Assembly: GCA_003566775.1 (NCBI GenBank)
Contig: PXBW01000318.1
Location: 1-50,907 of the forward strand
Origin: a candidate division WS1 bacterium
GTDB taxonomy: Bacteria; Armatimonadota; Zipacnadia; Zipacnadales; UBA5352
Reading direction: 5' to 3'
DNA length: 50,907 nt
How positions within the stretch are numbered: position 1 is the stretch's first letter; each line of letters opens with the position of its first letter. The position numbers were made by a program, and so were the translations under genes. Positions 26,500 to 33,365 of this stretch are shown here, in pieces. The notes under the pieces were generated by a model. It made no database searches. It saw nothing but the letters and a program-made list of their open reading frames with translations, and was not told the origin of the DNA.

Positions 26500-26556
26500 G
26501 GCTGCATCCTGCATGACCGGATAGATCTTCTCCTTCTTTATCAAACGTACGCCGCG

Positions 26557-26583
26557 GGACGGCCGGCATAGTGCCCGCCGTCC
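26557..26583. terminator. Hairpin between converging GT-C gene and ECF operon
   Basis: Arms GGACGGCCGGC (26557-26567) and GCCCGCCGTCC (26573-26583) pair in 10 of 11 positions around a 5-base loop. On the minus strand CGTACGTTTG follows. It lies 58 bases after the rightward stop and 27 bases after the leftward stop. Confidence 0.55.
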
Positions 26584-26609
26584 GGACAGACTCCGAGGCT
26601 GTCACGCGG

Positions 26610-27071
26610 TCAGTTCACATTCGACCTACCTCCACCGCCTCCCTGTCCCCCTTCACGCATGCCACGGAACCTCCCCTCGGGATACACGATGTGTTCTCTG
26701 AGATCGGATTGCAGCCTGCGCATTCTGCCGATGAGACCCCTTATCTCGTCGATATCCGCCGAGATGTCCCCACCAGCTTCCCAGTCAGACTGAAGTACCG
26801 AGAACTCCCAGATCGCTACGTGAAGCTGCTCCTGCAGTTCACCCATCTCCCGCCAGAGCTCCTCCGAGGTCTCATTGACCTTGAGATATGCTCCCGGTGG
26901 AAGGAGCATTTGACCATAACGCAGTTCGCGTGAGCCCCCGGAGCAGTCATCGTCACAATCGGTGCAGTGGCTATCTGCAGCCGCGGGCATGGTGATCGGA
27001 GTCCATGCCAGCATCACTATCCCCGCCGCCAGCATCGCTACCACAATTCGAGTCAAACCCTGCTTCATCAT
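26610..27071 (-). CDS. Secreted coiled-coil protein with Cys/His cluster, paralog of the next gene
   Basis: A 153-residue exported protein; ATG 27071 follows GGAGGTGATT (a second ATG comes next). The signal peptide is 'TRIVVAMLAAGIVMLAWTP', with cleavage probably near 'AAADSH'. Directly after it stands 'HCTDCDDDC', a His plus three Cys that could bind metal or form disulfides. Then follows 'LLPPGAYLKVNETSEELW', a helical heptad-rich stretch, and the tail 'LREHIVYPEGRFRGMREG' ending in glycines. The 'PPGAY...SEELW' block and the 'HIV.PEG' block recur in the upstream gene product, so the two arose by duplication. Size and helical hairpin shape recall periplasmic ZraP/Spy/CnrX-like sensors, but I see no direct family match. 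It is the last gene of the ECF sigma operon. Confidence 0.7.
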   Translation of the reverse strand: MMKQGLTRIVVAMLAAGIVMLAWTPITMPAAADSHCTDCDDDCSGGSRELRYGQMLLPPGAYLKVNETSEELWREMGELQEQLHVAIWEFSVLQSDWEAGGDISADIDEIRGLIGRMRRLQSDLREHIVYPEGRFRGMREGGQGGGGGRSNVN

Positions 27072-27251
27072 AATCACCTCCGTGTTCGTTACCGGTCACT
27101 TCATAGGACGGGTGAAGAAATCCGTTGATTCCCACTGTTCCGCAAGTGATCGGACCCCCGCGGAGGCACTCTGACTTGTGTGCGCGTACAAAGAAGAGCG
27201 ACGAGATGCTTCCTCGTCGCCTGAGTGCTCCAGCCATATCTTTCCAGCAGC

Positions 27252-27704
27252 CTACTCTTCCGCGTCACCTCGGGGTCCGCCCTCGCGCCGCTGGCGGATC
27301 TCGCGCAACATGCCCTCGGGCATCACGATGTGGTCCTGCAGTCTCTGGCGCGCCTCCCGCATCTGCATGTTCAACTCCCTGATCTCCCGCATCTTCTCCC
27401 GGACCTGGTCCTGGTCGGCGTCCCCTGAACGAAGCTCGGACAGTTCCCACGTCATCTGGTGAATCCCGATCTGAAGCTCGCCGATCTGATCCCATATCTC
27501 CTTCGAGGCCTCAGACGTCCTGATGTACGCCCCGGGTGGAAGTCCACCTGTCATGCCTCCGCGATCGACTCGTTGGCCGCGCTCTGCACGTTCACCCCAG
27601 TCACCACGCTGTCTCGGTGCTCGCTGCTCGGCCTGGCTCCAGGCCAGCGCCATCAGGCCGACGACCAGCAGAGCAACAATGAACCACGTCCATATCTGCT
27701 TCAT
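27252..27704 (-). CDS. Secreted coiled-coil protein, paralog of the downstream gene
   Basis: A 150-residue exported protein with signal peptide 'IWTWFIVALLVVGLMALAWS'; ATG 27704 follows CGGAGGTGACACGAAG. The mature chain has an Arg/Gly-rich N-terminal segment and then 'LPPGAYIRTSEASKEIWDQ'. A charged helical region with heptad spacing ('VREKMREIRELNMQMREARQ') and the tail 'LQDHIVMPEGMLREIRQRR' follow. It lacks the Cys cluster of its paralog. It lies 75 bases downstream of the RseB-like gene and is probably co-transcribed with it. Its likely place is the envelope, perhaps as sensor or chaperone for the sigma/anti-sigma pair; this is inference from operon position. Confidence 0.72.
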   Translation of the reverse strand: MKQIWTWFIVALLVVGLMALAWSQAEQRAPRQRGDWGERAERGQRVDRGGMTGGLPPGAYIRTSEASKEIWDQIGELQIGIHQMTWELSELRSGDADQDQVREKMREIRELNMQMREARQRLQDHIVMPEGMLREIRQRREGGPRGDAEE

Positions 27705-27779
27705 CTTCGTGTCACCTCCGGGATGCCCTGTTGACTATACTGGTGACGTTGAAGGTAGAGACCTGGTTCAAGTCTTATG

Positions 27780-28937
27780 TCACGAAGGACCCTGCATTCC
27801 GTCGAGGATACGCTCTCGCTGCTGTTCGCTGATCGGGCCGATCACTATGACCATCGTTCCATCGATTCGGCGCCTGCTCGCATCACCACCGACTCCGCGC
27901 ATGTGCCGAGGCCCCATCTCGCTCACTTCCTGGCGGTCATACGTGACACGCGGAGGTGAGGGCTCACGCCCTTCAGGCCCGGGAGGATCCCCTCTACCCG
28001 GTCTCTCTTCGTGCTCAAGGCGACGTTGCTCTCGCTCCTGTCGAAGCTCTTCTCGCGGGCCCTCGCGCTCGGTACTGTCCCGGTCCGGATCGCGAGGTAC
28101 GTAGCCACGCTGGATGACAGTCAGTGGACGAAGCCCGTCGCTGTAGCGCGCCTCCACCATCGACCCCATTGGATGCTGGGGACGTTCCACGAGATACCAG
28201 CGATCGAGTTTCCAGCCTGCGGGGATCCACGTCGGCTCCAGCACGGAAAAATCGACCGACGCGCGCACTTCCTCCACGCTCACGTGACGGCGACGACGAT
28301 CCTCGCGCCTTTCGGGTGGATCGACAATCGGCGGCGGTTCGACGTCGAAATCGACCTCCGTCCATGTTGTCTCGCTGATCAACTCGTCGTCAGGTCCCTT
28401 CCGGCTCATGTGGAGTGGAAAGTGCGTCGTGGTGTCCAACGCCATCGTAAGCGAGCCGCCCGGACCTGTACCGCGGACGACTGTAGTGCTCCGCCCGCCT
28501 ACCTGGCGTGTCCCCACTACGGTGAAGCTCCAGTTACGCCGGAGCAGATCGGCCTCCAGGGCTGCTTCGCCTACATCCGCCTGCCTGCGCCTCCGCCGAT
28601 CCCGCTCCTCATCGTTCTCTCGTCCTTCTACCCAGACTATTCCGCGCTGACGATGTACCTTTGTACCCTGTGCAGGCCCGCTCAGATAGTGGATCACGAA
28701 GCGCCCCTCGCCCCGATGCATCTCGGCACTAAGCTGCCGTTCACCTTCAGGGACCCGTACCGTAGTAATCACCGTGCCCTTGACCGAGGTCTGCTGCAGC
28801 GCTCGTGCCGCCTGCCGCACCAGTTCGTCTGCATCATTCGAGACCTCTTCGAGACAGCCGGTTGTCCCGAGTGCGAGCATAGCTACCGCCGCAGCAATCG
28901 CCGTCACACCCGCGGTCTTCCACGGAATCCGCCTCAC
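27780..28937 (-). CDS. RseB/MucB-like lipoprotein of the ECF operon
   Basis: A 385-residue predicted lipoprotein: signal 'TAIAAAVAMLALGTTGC' ends in a lipobox. Residues ~35-210 resemble the LolA/RseB-type N-terminal domain, with 'VKGTVITTVRVPEG' and 'TMALDTTTHFPLHMSRKGPD' matching the usual start and 'D..T.LPL' element. Residues ~235-300 ('LEPTWIPAGWKLDRWYLVE') match the C-terminal domain of RseB-like or DUF4367 proteins. A very charged Arg/Glu/Pro insert (~300-345) interrupts it. RseB binds the periplasmic part of its anti-sigma factor and senses misplaced lipids; a like role is inferred. Its ATG overlaps the anti-sigma stop by 4 bases (ATGA), so translation is coupled. Confidence 0.78.
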   Translation of the reverse strand: MRRIPWKTAGVTAIAAAVAMLALGTTGCLEEVSNDADELVRQAARALQQTSVKGTVITTVRVPEGERQLSAEMHRGEGRFVIHYLSGPAQGTKVHRQRGIVWVEGRENDEERDRRRRRQADVGEAALEADLLRRNWSFTVVGTRQVGGRSTTVVRGTGPGGSLTMALDTTTHFPLHMSRKGPDDELISETTWTEVDFDVEPPPIVDPPERREDRRRRHVSVEEVRASVDFSVLEPTWIPAGWKLDRWYLVERPQHPMGSMVEARYSDGLRPLTVIQRGYVPRDPDRDSTEREGPREELRQEREQRRLEHEERPGRGDPPGPEGREPSPPRVTYDRQEVSEMGPRHMRGVGGDASRRRIDGTMVIVIGPISEQQRERILDGMQGPS

Positions 28938-29404
28938 TGCACATCACCTGTATCATAGAGTCCGGCGTAGATCGCTCCAAGCGCCGCGTCGTCGGCCAGT
29001 GGCTGGGACCACTGCGCGACCACATGCTGCTCCTGATAGTCGGAGGCAAGCAGATTGTAATCTTCGGGGTCACCCGGTCTGCCGCGCAGGCCGAGCCACA
29101 GACCGGCTACCACCAATAGCATTGCTGCCGCGACGGCGATGGCCTGTCGCGCCGGCTGCCGCCAGAGCTGCCACAGCGGTGCGCGCCGCGGCTCCATGCG
29201 CCGCTTCACCCCCGACCAAAGATTCGCCGGCGCCTCAGCCTCCTCCATCGGCTCCAGCAATCCATCGAGCTTCTGCAGCGCCACAAGCTCGGCACGGCAG
29301 TCCGCGCACTCGGCGAGGTGCGCCTCGACGCCGGCGCGCTCTCGATCTTCCAGCAGATCGAGTTGATACTCCGTCAGTCTGTCACACACCTGTCTGCAGC
29401 GCAT
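28934..29404 (-). CDS. Zinc-finger (zf-HC2) anti-sigma factor
   Basis: A 156-residue membrane anti-sigma factor. ATG 29404, after GGGGAGGAGTGACG, is preferred to 29425 and overlaps the sigma gene by 23 bases. The N-terminal cytoplasmic domain has 'VEAHLAECADCRAEL', the His-x3-Cys-x2-Cys of zf-HC2/ASD domains, with 'CRQVCDRLTEYQLDLL' upstream. One transmembrane helix, 'AIAVAAAMLLVVAGLWLGL', separates it from a ~50-residue outer part, long enough for contact with the RseB-like protein. It would hold the cognate ECF sigma factor inactive until a signal triggers release. Confidence 0.92.
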   Translation of the reverse strand: MRCRQVCDRLTEYQLDLLEDRERAGVEAHLAECADCRAELVALQKLDGLLEPMEEAEAPANLWSGVKRRMEPRRAPLWQLWRQPARQAIAVAAAMLLVVAGLWLGLRGRPGDPEDYNLLASDYQEQHVVAQWSQPLADDAALGAIYAGLYDTGDVQ

Positions 29405-29963
29405 CGTCACTCCTCCCCGCATCATCGATGTAAGGTGCCAGGCGACGCCTCAGGCTCTTCCTGCCCCGCGATAATCTCGAGACAACAGTTCCCTTCGGCA
29501 GATCGAGGGCTTCCATGATCTCCGTCACCGATCTTCCCTCCAGGTAATGCATCCGCACAACCTCGCGTTGATGATCGGGAAGGTCCAATATCGCCTCGCG
29601 CACCGAATGATCTGCGTCCGCCTGCTCGACCATCTGCGCCGGCCCATCCTCGCCGCTGGGCATCGGGTTGCTCTCATCCAGCGGGCGCTCGTCACGATTA
29701 CTTCGAAAGTGATCCCGTACAAGGTTCATGGCTGTCGTTTTCAGCCATCCCTCGAATGCCCCGGGGTCGCGCAGCTTCGGGAGCCGCTGCCACGCCCTGA
29801 CAAAGGCATCCTGCGTCACGTCCGCGGCGACCTCCGGGTCGCGACAGAAATGCATCGCGAGTCCATAAACACCGTTCTGGTAAGCCCGGAAGAGGGCCTC
29901 GAACGCGCGCTCATCGCCCGCCTGTGCGGCTTCAACTGTCTGTATGAGCGCAGATCGTTCCAC
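29382..29963 (-). CDS. ECF-type RNA polymerase sigma factor
   Basis: A 193-residue sigma-70 family factor of the extracytoplasmic-function group. Region 2 shows 'ALFRAYQNGVYGLAMHFC', 'AADVTQDAFVRAWQRLP' and 'FEGWLKTTAMNLVRDHFR'. Region 4 shows 'LDLPDHQREVVRMHYLEGRS' and the helix-turn-helix 'TEIMEALDLPKGTVVSRLSR'. The start is GTG 29963 after GAGGGTG. It is the first gene of a five-gene operon with its anti-sigma, an RseB-like lipoprotein and two secreted coiled-coil proteins. Target promoters are unknown; a possible GGAATCA-17-TCTGT element lies just upstream. Confidence 0.95.
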   Translation of the reverse strand: MERSALIQTVEAAQAGDERAFEALFRAYQNGVYGLAMHFCRDPEVAADVTQDAFVRAWQRLPKLRDPGAFEGWLKTTAMNLVRDHFRSNRDERPLDESNPMPSGEDGPAQMVEQADADHSVREAILDLPDHQREVVRMHYLEGRSVTEIMEALDLPKGTVVSRLSRGRKSLRRRLAPYIDDAGRSDDALQTGV

Positions 29964-29978
29964 GGATCACCCTCATCG

Positions 29979-30009
29979 ATACAGACGCACCCGGGCGCCG
30001 ACTGATTCC
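29979..30009 (-). promoter_or_regulatory. Candidate ECF-type promoter upstream of the sigma operon
   Basis: On the minus strand GGAATCA (30009-30003) and TCTGTAT (29985-29979) are separated by 17 bases, resembling RpoE-type GGAACTT/TCTGA promoters and suggesting autoregulation. The predicted start would leave only about ten bases before the GTG, just enough for the ribosome site, so this is tentative. Confidence 0.25.
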
Positions 30010-30086
30010 GATATTCTGCGAATCCCCCGAAGACACCTCCGCCGTTCTGAGCCATCGCAAACGACCGGGAGCCGAATCACGCAATC

Positions 30087-31127
30087 TCACATGGCGTACT
30101 CACGCCGACGGTGTAACAGGTAAAGGAAGAAAGGAGCGCCAAGCAGGGATGTGATAATGCCTACGGGGATCTCAGTCGGAGCAGCGAGAGTGCGCGCGAC
30201 AACGTCCGCGAGCACCAACAGTGTCCCTCCGGCAATCGCAGAGGCGGGCAACAGCGCGCGGTGGTCCGGTCCGATCATTATACGCATCAGGTGAGGTACG
30301 ACAAGACCTATGAAGCCGATGAGACCGCTCACCGCAACTGCCGCGGCGGTGAGCAGCGATGACAGTGCGAGCAGGGTCAAGCGTACCTGCTCCACATTCA
30401 TCCCCAGGTAGTGAGCCGTCTCATCACCAAGTGTCAGAAGATTCAGGTCGCGCCCGAACAGGTAGGTTAGCCCCCCTGCGATACCGACATAGGGCGCGAT
30501 CAGGCCCACATGCGTCCAACTGCGGCCTGCGACGCTGCCGAGCATCCAGTACACAACCTGGTCGAGATCACGACGGGCAGGGTCCTGCCCCGTTACCAGC
30601 ACCAGAGCGGCAAGCGCCGACATGAGAGCCCCCATCGCGATCCCGGTCAGCAGCAGCACGCCCACCGGTGTGCGTCCACCGCGCCTTGACAGCACATAGA
30701 CCAACGCAGTCGCAAGCAAAGCGCCGAGGAACGCTGCCAGCGGAACGGCTCCGAGGCCTGCCACGCCGATAGAAACCCCGGCAACGATCGCGAGAGTCGC
30801 CCCCAGTGATGCTCCTGCTGAGATGCCGATGATCGAGGGCGCCGCCATCGGATTCTGGAAGAACGCCTGCATGACCACCCCGGCGACAGCAAGCGATGAT
30901 CCCACCAGCAGTGCCAGCATCAGCCTCGGCAGACGCAGTTCGAAGACAATGATCTCATGCGCTGAGGACAACTGAGGATCGAGTGCTTCCATCCCGGGCA
31001 GCCTGCTCAACAGGGCAAGTGCCACGGCACTCGGTTCCACGTAAGCCGCGCCGAATGACATCGACAGAGCCGCTGAGGCGAGCAGGGCGAGTACCAGCGC
31101 AGCCCAGAGCAGTCCTCGTCTGGTCAT
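30087..31127 (-). CDS. btuC: Corrinoid ABC transporter permease
   Basis: A 346-residue FecCD/BtuC-type permease with about ten membrane helices. Family motifs include 'LRLPRLMLALLVGSSLAVAG', 'QAFFQNPMAAPSIIGISAGA' and, near the C-terminus, 'GLIGFIGLVVPHLMRIMIGP', the region that holds the coupling helices for the ATPase. The FecCD family also serves siderophores and heme; I call it BtuC because the operon is headed by a cobalamin riboswitch. Its ATG overlaps the btuD stop by 4 bases, so the two are translationally coupled. It is the last gene of btuFDC, with no clear terminator seen after it. Confidence 0.92.
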   Translation of the reverse strand: MTRRGLLWAALVLALLASAALSMSFGAAYVEPSAVALALLSRLPGMEALDPQLSSAHEIIVFELRLPRLMLALLVGSSLAVAGVVMQAFFQNPMAAPSIIGISAGASLGATLAIVAGVSIGVAGLGAVPLAAFLGALLATALVYVLSRRGGRTPVGVLLLTGIAMGALMSALAALVLVTGQDPARRDLDQVVYWMLGSVAGRSWTHVGLIAPYVGIAGGLTYLFGRDLNLLTLGDETAHYLGMNVEQVRLTLLALSSLLTAAAVAVSGLIGFIGLVVPHLMRIMIGPDHRALLPASAIAGGTLLVLADVVARTLAAPTEIPVGIITSLLGAPFFLYLLHRRREYAM

Positions 31128-31927
31128 GATCCTTGCTCACCCGCCGCCGATCCGACAGCCGTCACGCGCGGGCGGCCTCCGGGGCCCGTGTCCACCTGCA
31201 CAGTGCACCGGTAGAGCGCCCCCATCCGCTCAGCAGTGAGCACTTCGCCGGGCGAGCCTTCCGCGACCACCCTTCCCTCCTCCATCGCGATCAGGCGATC
31301 GCAGTATCGTGATGCGAGGTTGAGATCATGTGACACACACAGAATGCTCCGCCCCTCATCGCGGTTGAGTCGCCGCAGAAGCTCGAAGATCTCCACCTGG
31401 TGACCGATGTCGAGATGCGCCACCGGCTCATCCAACAGCATCAGCCGTGCCTCCTGCGCCAGGGCCCTCGCGATGACGGTGCGCTGAAACTCACCGCCCG
31501 AAAGCTCCGTCACAGGTCGACCGGCGAGACGCCTGGTGTGAGTAAGCGCCAGCGCGCGGTCTACCGCGGTGCGATCGTCCGCACCCTCCGACTGGAGTCT
31601 TCCGAGATGCGGGGAACGCCCCATCGCGACGATCTCCTCCACGGTGAACTCGAAGGGCGGCACAGACATCTGCGGCACCACGGCGAGCCTGCGCGCCACC
31701 TCACGACGCGCCTGCTGTCGCATCGGCACACCATCCAGCATGATTTCTCCCGCTGACGGCCGCAACTGCCCCGTAAGCGCGCGCAGAAGAGTCGTCTTCC
31801 CTGACCCGTTCGGCCCGATGAGCCCGAGGAACTCGCCGCGGCGAAGCTCCATTCCAACGTCATCGAGCACCTCACGCTCCTCGTAGCCACAGGTCACATT
31901 AACGGCGGCGAGCACTCCATCACCCAT
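31124..31927 (-). CDS. btuD: Corrinoid ABC transporter ATPase
   Basis: A 267-residue ABC ATPase that powers the BtuC permease from the cytoplasmic side. Walker A 'GPNGSGKTT', Q-loop 'VPQMSVPPFEF', signature 'LSGGEFQRT', Walker B 'LMLLDEP' and switch 'VSHDL' are all intact. I start it at ATG 31927 ('MGDGVLAAVNVTCGYE'), eight bases inside the end of btuF; the longer ORF to 32104 is only read-through of btuF in another frame. The assignment to corrinoid and not iron chelate rests on the riboswitch upstream. Confidence 0.93.
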   Translation of the reverse strand: MGDGVLAAVNVTCGYEEREVLDDVGMELRRGEFLGLIGPNGSGKTTLLRALTGQLRPSAGEIMLDGVPMRQQARREVARRLAVVPQMSVPPFEFTVEEIVAMGRSPHLGRLQSEGADDRTAVDRALALTHTRRLAGRPVTELSGGEFQRTVIARALAQEARLMLLDEPVAHLDIGHQVEIFELLRRLNRDEGRSILCVSHDLNLASRYCDRLIAMEEGRVVAEGSPGEVLTAERMGALYRCTVQVDTGPGGRPRVTAVGSAAGEQGS

Positions 31928-32915
31928 CAAGCTCGCCCCCGCTGAGGGCGTCGGAGATGATCTCCTCCATCTGCTCAATCGCATCGAAGAGTCGAGGCCC
32001 CGCCCGCACCGCAAGGTCCGGGTTGATCGAGTAAACTCGGCCTTCACGGACTGCTGCAAGCTCGCGCCACCCCGGTCGCTCCGCGAGCATGGCCGAGCCC
32101 TCAACCATCTCGCCCGAATCGTCTTCTATTGCAGTAATCACGATGTCCGGATCGAGAGAGATCACAGCCTCCAGCGAAAGACTGGGCCATTGACCGGAGT
32201 TTTTGCCCTGCACGAGCATTGCGGCATTCACCGCGCCGACAGTATCTATCATGTCATCAACGAAGTGTTCTTCACCGGCCACGAATACCGGATCGAGATC
32301 GATGACAAAGAGCAGACTCGGCCTGCCCTCCCTGATGGTGCGCTCGAAGATTCTGTCGCTGACTTCTTCCACTCTGTGAGCGAGTCGCTCGGAGAGCCTA
32401 TTGGCGTCGGACTCCACGCCCAGCACTCTGCCGATCTCGCGGAAGAGGGAGAGCACCTCGGAGATGGAAATCGGGTCGTAGGCCAGCACCGGTATTCCCA
32501 CCCGCTCGATGGCGTCTATCACGTCCGTTGGCGTACCGCGCTCGGTCAGCACGAGTTCCGGCTCAAGGTTCACGATCGCCTCGAGGCTCGGATCGACCAG
32601 CCCGCCAACTGAGGGAACATCTCGAACCTCGGGAGGATAGTCGCTGAAGTGTATGCGTCCGACCACGCGCTCGCCCGCGCCCATCGCGAAGATCGCCTCT
32701 GTGATGCCCGTTGAGAGGCTGATGATCCGCTCTGGAGGGCGATCCAGCGTCACTTCGTTGCTCAAGGCATCGGTGAAGACGCGCGGCCAGGCGGGCTCAA
32801 GCGTCGGATCCTCAACCGGTTCTTCAGTTGGTGGGGGTTCCACGGGTCGAGGGCATCCGGCGACCAGTAGAACCGGCATAAGAAGCGACAGGACGAAGAG
32901 ATATCTCGGCTTCAT
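31920..32915 (-). CDS. btuF: Corrinoid ABC transporter substrate-binding lipoprotein
   Basis: A 331-residue class III (helical-backbone) substrate-binding protein. The start is ATG 32915, which opens a lipoprotein signal 'LFVLSLLMPVLLVAGC'; the ORF to 33251 would run into the riboswitch. After a Pro/Glu-rich linker come 'RIISLSTGITEAIFAMGAG' and 'VVGRIHFSDYPPEVRDVPSVGG', matching BtuF/FepB-type lobes, and 'LEPELVLTERGTP'. It would capture cobalamin or other corrinoids outside the cytoplasmic membrane and hand them to BtuCD. It is first in the btuFDC operon, which is controlled by a cobalamin riboswitch. Confidence 0.92.
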   Translation of the reverse strand: MKPRYLFVLSLLMPVLLVAGCPRPVEPPPTEEPVEDPTLEPAWPRVFTDALSNEVTLDRPPERIISLSTGITEAIFAMGAGERVVGRIHFSDYPPEVRDVPSVGGLVDPSLEAIVNLEPELVLTERGTPTDVIDAIERVGIPVLAYDPISISEVLSLFREIGRVLGVESDANRLSERLAHRVEEVSDRIFERTIREGRPSLLFVIDLDPVFVAGEEHFVDDMIDTVGAVNAAMLVQGKNSGQWPSLSLEAVISLDPDIVITAIEDDSGEMVEGSAMLAERPGWRELAAVREGRVYSINPDLAVRAGPRLFDAIEQMEEIISDALSGGELDG

Positions 32916-32992
32916 AGGCGGCGCAACTCCTGTGATCCGAAAGGGAGAGTTGGATGCCGTCACAGTCCGGTCGCGCCACCAGAACATCAGCA

Positions 32993-33015
32993 GCCCCGCA
33001 TCGAGGCTGCGGGGC
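32993..33015 (-). terminator. Hairpin at the 3' end of the btu riboswitch
   Basis: Perfect 8-bp stem GCCCCGCA (32993-33000) / TGCGGGGC (33008-33015), 7-base loop, between the aptamer and btuF. The minus strand continues GCTGATGTTCTGG, a poor T-run, so it may act as an attenuator hairpin or in another way. Confidence 0.5.
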
Positions 33016-33172
33016 CTTACGGTATCTGCACGGTCACCGTCCGCCCTCGCGGGATGATCCGTGGCGCGTATCTCGGTGTCTGACTGACGGTCGCGGCGCG
33101 ACCGAACACAGTTGCGGGGCAGTGACGGACTCGCACCGTCTTCCCGAGCGACCTCCAACGGCCGCCTGCGAC
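33003..33172 (-). ncRNA. Cobalamin riboswitch of the btuFDC operon
   Basis: The minus strand carries GGAAGACGGTGCGAGTCCG followed by TCACTGCCCCGCAACTGTG, the B12-box core of cobalamin aptamers, with GGTGCGTGTCGCAGGC as its upstream part. The peripheral 3' region (GCCACGG...CGAGGGCGG...) does not show the 'GAAGCCAGGAGAC' element seen in the other riboswitch of this window, so this is a shorter or more divergent aptamer. It lies just upstream of btuF in the correct direction, and cobalamin should repress the operon. Confidence 0.92.
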
Positions 33173-33190
33173 ACGCACCTCGTTCACTGA

Positions 33191-33207
33191 CCGGAGCATT
33201 GCTCCGG
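33191..33207. promoter_or_regulatory. Small palindrome upstream of the btu leader
   Basis: CCGGAGC-ATT-GCTCCGG, a 7-bp perfect stem, in the space between the btu riboswitch and the divergent sulfatase gene. It could be an extra aptamer helix or an operator; nothing in sequence decides. Confidence 0.25.
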
Positions 33208-33365
33208 CCCTCATCTAACAGTACGATAGCACAAACGGTAGATATCGGCAAGCAAGATCGGCCCGGGGAAGGGATCGTATTCGCGCCGATGAAGGATGCA
33301 TCCGTGCCCCGGACACCTGCGCGCCTTAGTATATGCAGTCAACTCGGAGACTTCGGAGGTACCCA

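Noticed and set aside
27745-27785. tRNA-like T-arm sequence (GGTTCAAGTC)
   Set aside because: No acceptor stem, anticodon arm or D-arm can be built around it.
28011-28958. 315-residue plus-strand ORF across the RseB-like gene
   Set aside because: Antisense to a coupled operon gene with lipobox; composition typical of shadow frames.
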